The notes below the pieces were generated by a model. It ran no database searches, was not told the origin of the DNA, and was given only the letters and a program-made list of their open reading frames with translations. A stretch of DNA of 64,000 nt from Paenibacillus albidus (lineage in GTDB: Bacteria > Bacillota > Bacilli > Paenibacillales > Paenibacillaceae): positions 1 through 64,000 of the forward strand of contig NZ_BMKR01000029.1 of assembly GCF_014644435.1 (NCBI RefSeq), in the 5' to 3' direction. The position numbers and the translations under genes were made by a program. Each line of letters starts with the position of its first letter. The first letter of the stretch is position 1. Of this stretch, positions 46,142 to 54,640 are shown piece after piece.

Positions 46142-46271
46142 AGACAAGAACATAGTCCCATTAGAACCCGCGCCCGGCATGGGTTTTCTGTTTTAAGGGA
46201 CCAAGTTCTTGTCCTTTTCATGGGACAAGAACTTGGTCCCATTGCCGAAAATGAACAAGATCATGGTACTA
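46142..46271. repeat. GACAAGAAC dispersed repeat, tandem copy G
   Basis: 5' arm AGACAAGAACATAGTCCCA, hairpin AACCC...GGGTT with TTTTCTGTTTT, 3' arm GGGACCAAGTTCTTGTCC (46197-46214). Then come a further arm GGGACAAGAACTTGGTCCC (46222-46240) and a degraded one at 46253-46271. The inner hairpin sequence differs from copies D, E and F while the outer arms are kept. Confidence 0.85.
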
Positions 46272-46299
46272 TTGTCGATTTGATAATCATCTAAATATA

Positions 46300-46650
46300 C
46301 TGTCAATGTTATGTTCTAATTCAAACGTCGGACCGCCGGTCGCACCTACGGCCGACCCTCACTCGCCGAGTTCCCAGCCAGCAGCAGCATCAGCGTTGGG
46401 ACTAAACCCAATAGCAACAGGTAGGAGTGCTGAGCAGGACATTCCTTTAATAGTAGTGAAGTGTCCAGCACAGAGGAGGGTGAATGTTGAGGAACGCTGG
46501 GAACAGGACGGGGGCTATGGTCGCAAGGGGACAGTCGAAGGGCATGGTCAACACTGTCATCGGTGGCGCGTCTTCCGCCAGACTAACTGGGCACCGCAGG
46601 CTACACATGTGGAGTGCTGTTCACTGTTAGTACGGAAGGATAATTAAATC
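46300..46650. other. GC-rich segment of unknown origin
   Basis: About 350 bp clearly richer in GC than its surroundings. A + strand frame (46306-46647) is open but without a ribosome site. The minus strand reads short Pro/Ala-rich stretches such as CAGHFTTIKGMSCSALLPVA and AIGFSPNADAAAGWELGE in one frame. I do not recognise either and suspect a decayed gene on the minus strand. Confidence 0.4.
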
Positions 46651-46789
46651 GGAGATGTATTGGCGGAAATAGCAAAGAGGGGCGGCGAACCCCTCTTTTG
46701 GGTTGATAGTCAAGCACTGATTTTGAGGTTGAGCCAGAAAAATGAGGAGAAATCATTGAGGAAACTCGGTCCATTGATAAAGCAGACAA

Positions 46790-46818
46790 TTGACTTTAAT
46801 CGAACAGTCGATTATTAT
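46790..46818 (+). promoter_or_regulatory. Promoter of the second TetR gene with operator in the spacer
   Basis: TTGACT (46790-46795), 17-bp spacer, TATTAT (46813-46818). The spacer is filled by AATCGAACAGTCGATT (46798-46813), an inverted repeat matching the sites at 47515 and 48032. The expected start of transcription is about 46825, the ATG itself, so the mRNA may be leaderless. Confidence 0.7.
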
Positions 46819-46824
46819 AGAGCA

Positions 46825-47397
46825 ATGAGACATAAAGATGAAAATAAGAGTGAAAGCATTTTTAATGCAGCGATCCAGTTGATAACTGAACATGGTTTAT
46901 CGGAAACTTCAATGTCCAAGATCGCTAAAAAAGCCGGAGTATCTGCTTCAACGATTTACGTTTACTTTGAAAATAAGGAGGATATGCTGAATAAATTATA
47001 TTTAAGTATCAAAAAGAAGATGAGTTTAGCAGTGTTTTATAATTACGATGATTCTATCTCGTACCAATCAGCTTTCGAACATGCACTGAGACAATATATA
47101 AACTTTGTTTTGACCCATAAAGATGAATTTTTATTTATTGAGCAATTCTCAAACTCACCTCTCCTTCATAAGTTATCTCAAAAAGAAGGAATTGAATTGT
47201 TTGAGCCGATTTTTAGCCTATTTGAGAAAGGCAAGAGTCAAAATATTTTCAAAAAAGTGGATACGAACCTGCTCCATATGTTCATGGTTTACCCGGCCAT
47301 GGCATATGCAAAAGAATATTTTAGTGGACAAACAGATTCAAAACAGGAAAACTTTAACGAGATCATTCAAATGAGCTGGGATGCTGTAAAAGCTTGA
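46825..47397 (+). CDS. TetR-family transcriptional regulator, probably leaderless
   Basis: 190 residues. The N-terminal helix-turn-helix is KSESIFNAAIQLITEHGLSE then TSMSKIAKKAGVSASTIYVYF, followed by a helical dimer domain. I start at ATG 46825: it is the only start near the HTH, and the open frame upstream covers the promoter. No ribosome site precedes it. Four inverted repeats of the type AACGAAC-rTTCGtT lie in its own promoter and downstream to 48047, so it likely controls itself and the genes that follow. Confidence 0.88.
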   Translation: MRHKDENKSESIFNAAIQLITEHGLSETSMSKIAKKAGVSASTIYVYFENKEDMLNKLYLSIKKKMSLAVFYNYDDSISYQSAFEHALRQYINFVLTHKDEFLFIEQFSNSPLLHKLSQKEGIELFEPIFSLFEKGKSQNIFKKVDTNLLHMFMVYPAMAYAKEYFSGQTDSKQENFNEIIQMSWDAVKA

Positions 47398-47466
47398 TTT
47401 TGAGACTTGGAGAGGGTGCAATATTCCATATAGTTGGATAAATAAAACCCCTCTATCCCTATTCAT

Positions 47467-47482
47467 AAACAAACGTTTGTCT
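47467..47482. promoter_or_regulatory. TetR operator-like palindrome
   Basis: Contains the perfect 12-bp palindrome ACAAACGTTTGT (47469-47480), similar to AACGAACATTCGTT 46 bp downstream. Confidence 0.5.
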
Positions 47483-47507
47483 CCAGAGAGGAGATATTAT
47501 TTATCCA

Positions 47508-47536
47508 TTGTAATAAACGAACATTCGTTTTATAAG
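47508..47536 (+). promoter_or_regulatory. Promoter with TetR operator in the spacer
   Basis: TTGTAA (47508-47513), 17-bp spacer, TATAAG (47531-47536). The operator AAACGAACATTCGTTT (47515-47530) fills the spacer, exactly as at 46798-46813. It now drives only remnants. Confidence 0.65.
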
Positions 47537-47543
47537 GCTATCT

Positions 47544-47970
47544 ATGCTAAGTTGTTGTATTTACTTGTTGATCATGGTTTTCTCATTGGTCGCCTGCGGA
47601 GAGGGTCCAGGATACAGACGTAGAGACAGTCTATATAGGTTTGCCGAATCACCTGCATTATTCCTATGCCAAAGAAGCCTTGCAAAGCGGCAAGCATGTC
47701 ATTTGCGAAAAGCCGTTCACTTCCAATAAACATGAATTTATGGAGCTGAAAGAATTGGCCCGGCAGAATAAGCTCGTTTTGCTGGAAGCCATTACGAACC
47801 AATATCTGAATAATGTTGTGGCGATGAAGGAGTATTTACCTAAGCTCGGTGCTATCAAGATAGTCGAATGCAATTATTCATTTAGACTTTCAGAGGAAGA
47901 GCAATATTCAAAAAGAGTGATTAAGAAGCAACTTCCTCTGATTTTAAGTGTCTTGATATTAATCGAATAA
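47544..47970 (+). pseudogene. Lipoprotein leader scrap joined to a Gfo/Idh/MocA oxidoreductase fragment
   Basis: The first 20 codons read IVFSLVACGEG-like (MVFSLVACGEG), a lipobox resembling the one of the flavodoxin remnant at 50150. From about 47607 the text changes to VETVYIGLPNHLHYSYAKEA, LQSGKHVICEKPFTSN and ELARQNKLVLLEAITNQYL. These are the middle of a Gfo/Idh/MocA dehydrogenase, including the catalytic Lys of EKP. The Rossmann start and the C-terminal half are missing, and the end is frameshifted. Confidence 0.82.
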
Positions 47971-48031
47971 CCGTTTATTATTGGACGGGAAGTACTGAAG
48001 AATTGTGAGATTGCTTACTTTTAAATTTAAT

Positions 48032-48053
48032 AAACGAACGTTCGATTATATTT
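48032..48053 (+). promoter_or_regulatory. TetR operator and -10 region before the DUF3737 gene
   Basis: AAACGAACGTTCGATT (48032-48047) overlaps TATATT (48047-48052). The -35 is weak. It is the same operator type as at 46798 and 47515. Confidence 0.6.
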
Positions 48054-48073
48054 AAATGAAAAGAGGATTATAC

Positions 48074-48943
48074 ATGATGAATTTGATTGAAAAAGGAATA
48101 TTTGAAGGTGAGCGCCCCTTATATAAGATTGCTAACATGCAAATCCAGTATAGTGAATTTTTAGCAGGGGAATCTGCCGTCAAGGAGAGTCGAAATTTAA
48201 AAGTGTCAGATTGCAGTTTTGCTGGTAAATATCCTTTTTGGCATAACAAAGATATAGACATTCAAGATTGTTATTTTTCAGCTGGTAGTCGTGCCGCGAT
48301 TTGGTACACAAACCATGTTCGCATGATTAATTGTAAAGTTGAAACACCTAAGATGTTTAGAGATGCTCAAAATATCACCATTCACAAGACCATCATGGAT
48401 ACAAATGAAACCTTGTGGGACTGTGAGAATGTTAAGATCTCGGATTCTGATTTTAAAGGAAATTATCTACTTTTGCATGGCTCCAATATTGAACTTGATC
48501 ATTTCAAATTAGACGGGGACTACTCCTTTCAGCATGTTAAAAAAGGTATCGTACGTAACTGTGTTATCACATCGAAAGATGCCTTTTGGAATACAGAGGA
48601 TATTACGGTCTATGATTCAGTTTTAGAGGGGGAATATCTAGGATGGTACTCAAAAAATTTAAGACTGGTCAACTGTAAAATTATTGGAACACAGCCCTTG
48701 TGTTATGCCAAAAACCTCATCCTTGAGAATTGCGAAATGATTGATACTGATTTGTCTTTCGAGTATTCGACCGTGCACGCCACCATTTTGAATACAGTCG
48801 CTAGTGTTAAAAATCCGATCAGTGGGGTCATCAGAGCGGAAGGTATTAAAGAGCTCATTTTGGACGATCCTGAACTGAATTTTTCCAATACACAATTTAT
48901 TACCAAAGGCACCATTGAAGAAGCTGAGGGGGTCATAGATTGA
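48074..48943 (+). CDS. DUF3737-family beta-helix protein
   Basis: 289 residues made of short repeats of alternating strands (SDCSFAGKYPFWHNKDIDIQ, DCYFSAGSRAAIWYTNHVRM, and so on), as in right-handed beta-helices. It matches the DUF3737 family of Firmicutes, function unknown, often found beside flavodoxin, oxidoreductase and PatB genes. No signal peptide. I start at ATG 48074, 7 nt after AAGAGG. It overlaps the next gene by 4 nt and lies just downstream of a TetR operator. Confidence 0.88.
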   Translation: MMNLIEKGIFEGERPLYKIANMQIQYSEFLAGESAVKESRNLKVSDCSFAGKYPFWHNKDIDIQDCYFSAGSRAAIWYTNHVRMINCKVETPKMFRDAQNITIHKTIMDTNETLWDCENVKISDSDFKGNYLLLHGSNIELDHFKLDGDYSFQHVKKGIVRNCVITSKDAFWNTEDITVYDSVLEGEYLGWYSKNLRLVNCKIIGTQPLCYAKNLILENCEMIDTDLSFEYSTVHATILNTVASVKNPISGVIRAEGIKELILDDPELNFSNTQFITKGTIEEAEGVID

Positions 48944-50130
48944 GATATAATTTTGACCTGATCATTAACAGAAGAAATACCAATAGTGTGAAATGGGACT
49001 CTTCTCAAGAAGATATCTTGCCAATGTGGGTAGCTGATATGGATTTTCGAACAGCTGATCCGATTATTCAAGCACTTGAGAAGAGAGTACAGCATGGGAT
49101 TTTCGGATATGCCAGTATCCCGGATGCCTATTATGAAGCAGAGGTAAGCTGGTGGGCCAAAAGGCATCATTTCAAAATAAAAAAAGAATGGATTGAAATC
49201 AGCACGGGTGTTATACCATCTCTTTCGGCTGTAGTTCAGGCTTTTACAGAACCTGGAGACAAAGTGTTAATTCAATCTCCTGTCTACAATTACTTTAATA
49301 GCTCCATTACGAATAATCGATGCGAGATCGTACGAAATGAACTGAAGTACAATGGTGAATCTTATGAAATTGATTTTGAAGATTTTGAACAAAAAGCTTC
49401 AGATGAAAAAGTGAAGGTATTCATTTTTTGTAATCCTCACAACCCTGTTGGAAGAGTGTGGAGCAGAAATGAGCTGCAACGCTTAGGAGAGATATGCTTA
49501 AAATATAATGTCCTTGTTGTGGTTGATGAAATTCATAGGGATTTGATATATAGGGGGAGCAAACATATTCCTTTTGCATCGGTGAGTGAATTGTGTTTAA
49601 TGAATTCCATCACATGCACAGCTCCTAGTAAAACCTTTAATCTTGCCGGGCTCAAAACATCAAATATCATCGTTGCAAATGAGGAATACAGAAAAAAGGT
49701 AAACCGTTCACTCAATATCAATGAAGCGATTGAACCTAATGCCTTTGGAATTGAAGCCCTGATTGCCGCCTACAACGAAGGAGAAGAGTGGCTGGATCAA
49801 TTATTGGATTATCTTCAAGGGAACCGGGATTACTTAATTTCCTTCATTAACGAGCGGATTCCCGAACTGAAGGTCGTGATCCCTGAAGCTACTTATCTCG
49901 TTTGGATGGATTGCAGCAGTCTGGGGATAGGTTCTAAAGAGCTTTGTAATAAGATATTTGAAGATGGTCGCTTAAGAATCAATGATGGTTCTGCCTATGG
50001 CGAAACAGGAGAAGGATTTATTCGAATGAATATTGCTTGCCCTAGAGCATTTTTGGTAGAAGGAATGGAGCGGTTAGAAGGTGTTGTGAAATCAACATAT
50101 CTAAAAACTGAAATGGAGGAGATACGTTGA
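48940..50130 (+). CDS. PatB/MalY-family C-S lyase (cystathionine beta-lyase type)
   Basis: 396-residue fold type I PLP enzyme. Opening NFDLIINRRNTNSVKWDSSQ and MWVADMDFRTADPIIQAL are typical of PatB. HNPVGRVWSRNEL and VVVDEIHRDLIY follow. The PLP lysine is in TAPSKTFNLAGLKTSN, and the C-terminal Arg motif is GFIRMNIACPRAF. It cleaves cystathionine or other S-conjugates to pyruvate, ammonia and thiol. TTG start overlapping the DUF3737 stop, with GAGGGGG 9 nt upstream, hence translationally coupled. Confidence 0.93.
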   Translation: MRYNFDLIINRRNTNSVKWDSSQEDILPMWVADMDFRTADPIIQALEKRVQHGIFGYASIPDAYYEAEVSWWAKRHHFKIKKEWIEISTGVIPSLSAVVQAFTEPGDKVLIQSPVYNYFNSSITNNRCEIVRNELKYNGESYEIDFEDFEQKASDEKVKVFIFCNPHNPVGRVWSRNELQRLGEICLKYNVLVVVDEIHRDLIYRGSKHIPFASVSELCLMNSITCTAPSKTFNLAGLKTSNIIVANEEYRKKVNRSLNINEAIEPNAFGIEALIAAYNEGEEWLDQLLDYLQGNRDYLISFINERIPELKVVIPEATYLVWMDCSSLGIGSKELCNKIFEDGRLRINDGSAYGETGEGFIRMNIACPRAFLVEGMERLEGVVKSTYLKTEMEEIR

Positions 50131-50534
50131 AAAAAAGTATTTACACCCATATTCTCTATGCTGATGTTTTTCTCTCTGGTCGCTTGTGGAGGCGGTAATG
50201 GTAAAACTCTCATAGCGTATTTCTCCCGTGTGGGAACCTCTTCCTTCAGCGAAGACGTAGATGCTGTCGCTTCTGCGAGCTTGAGAACTGGAGATGAGGG
50301 GTTACTCGGAAATACGGAAGTGTCGTTGACATGGTGCAGGGTGTCGTCGACAGCGATGTGTTCCAGATCGTAACAGTGGAACCTTACCCTTGTGATTATG
50401 AGGAAACGACAGACTTAGCGCTGGAGGAGCAGAAGGCGGACTATCTGGATGGCCTTGTCGTTCAGGGAGTGCGTGCGGAAGATGCCCAAGATGATGTGGA
50501 CAAATGGTTGAAACAAATCGGGATTGTGGATTGA
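50127..50534 (+). pseudogene. Secreted flavodoxin-like lipoprotein, broken
   Basis: The leader reads KVFTPIFSMLMFFSLVACGG once a run of seven A after the TTG start is shortened by one, so the signal peptide is already out of frame. GKTLIAYFSRVGT is a flavodoxin first strand. A frame change near 50330 leads to VVDSDVFQIVTVEPYP and ALEEQKADYLDGLVVQGVR. About 65 residues normally present between those last two parts are missing. Two frameshifts and one internal deletion. Confidence 0.82.
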
Positions 50535-50562
50535 AGATATTAATAAAAGGGGGGGGGATTCG

Positions 50563-51182
50563 ATAAAACAAAAAACGATCGTTCGATTATCTATCGATAC
50601 CATCATGACTGTGTTGTTTATAATCATGATGGCGTATCACTTGACTGGAAACACCGCGCATGAGTGGACTGGCATATCGCTGTTCACTCTCTTTATCATT
50701 CATAATGTACTGAATATGAATTGGTATAAGGCAATTTATAAAGGAAAATATTCAGCAGTTCGTGTCATCCGTACTGCAGTCATTCTTTTGCTCCTGCTTC
50801 TATGCTGGGCCTGATGGTGAGTGGACTTATAATATCACAAACCGTTTTTTCCTTTATTGAATTCAAAAATATTGATTTTGGCCGGAAACTGCATCATTTG
50901 TCAGCCTACTGGGGATTTATCCTGATGTCCATTCATCTTGGACTCCACTGGGGAATGATTATGGGAGCAGCACGGAGGATGAGGAAAAATGCGAAGGCAA
51001 GTAAAGTAATGGTGTTTGGCCTTCGAGTAGTTGCCGTAATGATCGCTGGTTATGGCATATACGTCTTTTTCAAGAGAGAAATCGGCCAATATCTGGTTTT
51101 ATACTATTCTTATTCCTTCTGGGATTATAAGCAGCTGGCCGTGCTCTTTTTCATAGATTTTATAGATGAAGACCTAAAGTGA
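50563..51182 (+). pseudogene. DUF4405 membrane protein, start lost and frameshifted
   Basis: Reads KQKTIVRLSIDTIMTVLFII, MMAYHLTGNTAHEWTGISLF and HNVLNMNWYKAIYKGKYSAV, then shifts frame near 50795 to LGLMVSGLIISQTVF and HHLSAYWGFILMSIHLGLHW. These are the cytochrome-b-like helices of DUF4405 with heme-type His residues. The expected ATG at 50563 is ATA, after a ribosome site that has become nine G in a row. Two lesions. Confidence 0.82.
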
Positions 51183-51308
51183 ACGATACTAATGATTCTT
51201 TGAGATGATAAGAATGTCCTATAAGACTTCCCTAGCAGATGCTAATCGGCATAAAAACTTAAGAACAACGAATAATAAATCAAACTAAAAAATGAAAGAG
51301 GTTAATCA

Positions 51309-52439
51309 ATGAACGCAAAATATAACAAACTACTTGAATCCTTTACACTCACAAATGGAATCACCCTTAGAAATCGGGTTGTGATGTCTCCTATGACTAC
51401 TTGGTCTAGTAATGACGATTACACGATTTCAGATGAAGAAGTGAAATATTATCAAAAAAGAGTAAACGGTGTAGGCCTGGTTATCACGGGATGTACGCAT
51501 GTTCAACCTAATGGAATAGGGTTTACGCATGAATTTGCAGCGTACGACGATACGTTTATTCCGAGTTTACGTAAATTGGCGGATGCAGCGAAAAGTGGTG
51601 GAGCTCCAGCGGTTCTGCAAGTTTTCCACGCAGGGAACAAAGCACTGCCAGCATTAACTAACGGGGATGTAGTGAGTTCCAGCGCTGTAGAGACTGAAGC
51701 TACGGCATTTGCTCCCTCTATTTTGCCGAGAGCACTTTCACATGATGAAATTCTGGAAGTAATTCATGCGTTTGGAGAAACAACAAGACGCGCCATTGAA
51801 GCAGGGTTTGATGGCGTTGAAATTCATGGCGCGCATGGATTTTTACTTCAAAACTTCTTTTCTCCTTTCTTCAACAGACGTGAGGATCAATGGGGAGGCT
51901 CTCTAGAAAATCGCTTGCGTTTCCCATTGGCGGTCGTTCAGGAAATGAACAATGTGATTAAAAAACATGCTACAAAACCGTTTATTTTTGGCTACAGGAT
52001 TTCTCCTGACGAACCAGAAGAAGGCGGTCTAAGAATGAAGGATACCTATGCATTGATTGATTGCCTGATTGAAGAGGGTGTTGATTATGTGCATGCTTCA
52101 TTGGTTAATGCCCTTTCGTCAAAGCCAGTCGATAGTCAAGATGAAAAAACATATCTTGAATTAATTGTTGAACATGCAAACGGCAGAATACCTGTAATGG
52201 CTGCTGGTTCTATGGTCACTCCGGATGACGTTGCAACAGCATTAGATAAGGGTCTATCCCTAGCAGCGGTTGGTCATACGTTAATCATGAATCCAGACTG
52301 GGTAGAGAAGATTCAGAATGGAAAAGAAGCTGAAATTGAGACAGCACTTAAGACTTCAAAAGTAAGCGAGCTTGAGCTTCCAGAAAAACTGTGGAATGTA
52401 ATTCAAGCTTTAGGTCCATGGTTTAAGATCGAAGAATAA
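51309..52439 (+). CDS. Old Yellow Enzyme-family NADH:flavin oxidoreductase
   Basis: 376-residue FMN TIM barrel. The N-terminus LLESFTLTNGITLRNRVVMS PMTTW is canonical. The substrate His pair is intact in VEIHGAHGFLLQNFFSPFFN, and DQWGGSLENRLRF and AVGHTLIMNPDWVEKI complete the barrel. It reduces activated C=C bonds. The start follows AAAGAGG. It is the intact counterpart of the shortened enzyme at 6130. It stands in a neighbourhood of broken flavodoxin, DUF4405 and SDR genes, probably once one operon. Confidence 0.92.
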   Translation: MNAKYNKLLESFTLTNGITLRNRVVMSPMTTWSSNDDYTISDEEVKYYQKRVNGVGLVITGCTHVQPNGIGFTHEFAAYDDTFIPSLRKLADAAKSGGAPAVLQVFHAGNKALPALTNGDVVSSSAVETEATAFAPSILPRALSHDEILEVIHAFGETTRRAIEAGFDGVEIHGAHGFLLQNFFSPFFNRREDQWGGSLENRLRFPLAVVQEMNNVIKKHATKPFIFGYRISPDEPEEGGLRMKDTYALIDCLIEEGVDYVHASLVNALSSKPVDSQDEKTYLELIVEHANGRIPVMAAGSMVTPDDVATALDKGLSLAAVGHTLIMNPDWVEKIQNGKEAEIETALKTSKVSELELPEKLWNVIQALGPWFKIEE

Positions 52440-52492
52440 CATCGTAATAGAAAAATTTTACTGTTTTTTGTCACGTTTTAATTAAGCGGAGG

Positions 52493-52855
52493 ATGTCAAA
52501 TATTAAAGATAAGGTTGTAATTATCACAGGTGCTTCTAGTGGGGTTGGAGAAGCTACTGCAAAAGAACTTGCATCTAAAAGTGCGAAGCTGGTACTAGCC
52601 GCTCGTCGTGAAGATCGTTTACAAAAGCTGCAAGAAGAGATTCAAATTTATAAAGTGACGGATGTTGCCTCACATGAACAAATGGAAGAGTTAGCTAATT
52701 ATGCTCTTAAAGAGTTTGGGGAAATTGATGTAATGGTCAATAATGCAGGAGTAATGCCGCTATCATCTATTTATGAGAAAAAAATTAAAGAATGGGGATT
52801 TGCAATTGAACAACCATCCGATGTAGCGATTAATGAGATGATAGTGGGGCATTAA
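52493..52855 (+). pseudogene. Short-chain dehydrogenase with large internal deletion
   Basis: Starts normally: DKVVIITGASSGVGEATAKE after GGAGG. LVLAARREDRLQKLQEEI and NNAGVMPL are in place. The frame then jumps from YEKKIKEW directly to AIEQPSDVAINEMIV, the C-terminus. About 115 residues are gone, including the Ser and the Tyr-x3-Lys of the active site. A few residues are also missing before IYKVTDV. The frame stays open, but the protein cannot be an active SDR. Confidence 0.85.
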
Positions 52856-52915
52856 GAGATATTTAGAGGAAACAAGTGCATACCGGTATAAACCAGATCA
52901 CTTTGAAGACGATAT

Positions 52916-53368
52916 ATGGCGTCAATCGAAGCGGGAACCATTGCAGAAATTCACAGTGCTGCATATGATTTTCTGAAAAGCATAGTTGATCTTTACGATA
53001 ACATGGTGAAGGAATTTATAGAACAACCGCAGCCGACCAATGATAGTCTTAGTGGAACCTATGAGGAGTTGTGGAGCAATTACCGCAATAAGATAATAGC
53101 AAGTGTGAATTTAAACGATAAATCTTATGCCTATCATGCAGCTATGGGAGCACAAAATTTCCTTGATGAAATGACAAAAACGCGGGGGACCAAAATATTC
53201 GATCTAATGCAATATTTTGATACAGAGAGACTTGAGCTATTTAAAGAGCAGTTTCTGCTCGCTATGGATGAATATCTGCTAGAGTACGGCAGGGTGGGCC
53301 TGAAGGTCGAGCGTTACGATACTTTTGAACAGTTGTATGAACATTACATGTCGCATGCTGTGCGTTGA
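52916..53368 (+). CDS. Hypothetical helical protein
   Basis: 150 residues, largely alpha-helical by composition (AAYDFLKSIVDLYDNMVKEF, FKEQFLLAMDEYLLEYGRVG). No signal peptide, no membrane segment, no cysteines. I do not recognise the family. The ribosome site is poor (GAAGAC), so it may be the C-terminal part of a lost gene. It follows the SDR remnant by 60 bp. Confidence 0.5.
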   Translation: MASIEAGTIAEIHSAAYDFLKSIVDLYDNMVKEFIEQPQPTNDSLSGTYEELWSNYRNKIIASVNLNDKSYAYHAAMGAQNFLDEMTKTRGTKIFDLMQYFDTERLELFKEQFLLAMDEYLLEYGRVGLKVERYDTFEQLYEHYMSHAVR

Positions 53369-53427
53369 CTTTGCCCCTACAGGAAGGTGTACAGTGGTAA
53401 GCATCCAGTCCATTAGCCACTAAGAAG

Positions 53428-53502
53428 GTGTCTTAATGACCCCAAACAGATGTTCAACAATCAAATCTCATGCAAGGCTGCCAGCTGACTCGGCAGCCTT
53501 TT
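53428..53502 (+). repeat. Dispersed repeat copy 2, ending in a terminator
   Basis: 75 bp matching 12717-12789. Its end is a terminator: GGCTGCC-AGCTGACTC-GGCAGCC (53476-53482 with 53491-53498, one base offset) followed by TTTT. It serves the gene at 52916. Confidence 0.82.
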
Positions 53503-53560
53503 GCTTCTATTGCGTAGTTTAAATGGAACGGGGCAATCCCTATTAAAAAAGAGTCACCAG

Positions 53561-54538
53561 CTAAATTTTAATGCTGACTTCTCCGCTTGAAAGATATTCC
53601 TCGTCACCATTCTCATATCTGACTTTCAGATGACAATCGTTATCAATATCAATGGCTGTTGCCTCACGCTGTTTATTATCCTTCATCACCATTACGGGTC
53701 TACCAAGTGAAATGATTCGTTTTCTATAGTCGGAAAGAAACAGTCTGTCCATTAAATGCTCATAAAATCCCATAAAATGGTTTAGCACTTCGGCCACGAG
53801 TCGGCTGCGGAGATCACCATAATGATTGCTTTCGGAAAATACAGATGTTGCAATCTCGGTAAGATCGTTAGGAAAGCCGCCTGTCGGTAGTGCTACATTG
53901 ATACCAATGCCCAGAACGGCATAATCAAGCCAGTCGTTTTCCAGTGACATGGAAGCTTCGGTAAGGATTCCGCACACCTTTTTGCCTTCCATGAATACGT
54001 CATTGACCCACTTAATCTGCGTGTCTTTACCGGATACACTCTCGATGGCAAGGGCAACAGCGACTGCGGCGGAAGTCGTCAGAAGAGTGGATTCTGCTGC
54101 TGATAGCTTTGGACGCAGCAGGATACTCATATAGATACCCGTTCCTGGCGGAGAAAAGAATCTTCGGCCTTTTCTTCCTCGGCCGGCTGTCTGCTCTTCC
54201 GAAAGGATCACTTTGCCTTCAGCCTCTCCATTTGAGGCCAGGATTTTTACGGCTTCGTTGGTTGAAGATATTGTCTTAAAGACTTCAACACGCAGCTTTT
54301 GACCCTGTGTATCCAGGTACTTTGAAATTGCACTGGCAGACAAGATATCCGTATGAGGTGACAAGGAATATCCTTTATTGGTTACAGCTTGTATGGAATA
54401 ACCGTCTGTCTGCAGCGATTTTATGGCTTTCCAGACAGCGCTGCGTGTCACGGATAATTGTCCGGCTATTTCTTCACCGGAAATATATTCACCTTTGTTG
54501 CCATCGAGTAAGGCTAGAATATGTTCTTTAACTGTCAT
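53561..54538 (-). CDS. birA: Biotin protein ligase / biotin operon repressor
   Basis: 325 residues, a bifunctional BirA. The N-terminal winged helix is GEEIAGQLSVTRSAVWKAIK. The ligase domain has the biotinyl-AMP loop GRGRKGRRFFSPPGTGIYMS, KWVNDVFMEGKKVCGIL and a C-terminal SH3-like cap. It attaches biotin to carboxylases and, when holding biotinyl-AMP, dimerises on its operator. I start at the second ATG (54538), 8 nt after GGAGGG. It is divergent from bioY with a BirA-type operator between them. Confidence 0.95.
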   Translation of the reverse strand: MTVKEHILALLDGNKGEYISGEEIAGQLSVTRSAVWKAIKSLQTDGYSIQAVTNKGYSLSPHTDILSASAISKYLDTQGQKLRVEVFKTISSTNEAVKILASNGEAEGKVILSEEQTAGRGRKGRRFFSPPGTGIYMSILLRPKLSAAESTLLTTSAAVAVALAIESVSGKDTQIKWVNDVFMEGKKVCGILTEASMSLENDWLDYAVLGIGINVALPTGGFPNDLTEIATSVFSESNHYGDLRSRLVAEVLNHFMGFYEHLMDRLFLSDYRKRIISLGRPVMVMKDNKQREATAIDIDNDCHLKVRYENGDEEYLSSGEVSIKI

Positions 54539-54640
54539 GGACATAACCCTCCAAAAGTATAACTTTCCGATTAAACCTCTTTGAATATATTAACATGCTT
54601 ATATAACAATAGGAAAACTCAAGTGTGCAATCTCATCTTT

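Noticed and set aside
45552..46260. CRISPR-like array from the repeated GACAAGAAC arms
   Set aside because: Arms are in alternating orientation, unevenly spaced, and flank hairpins; no cas genes in the window.
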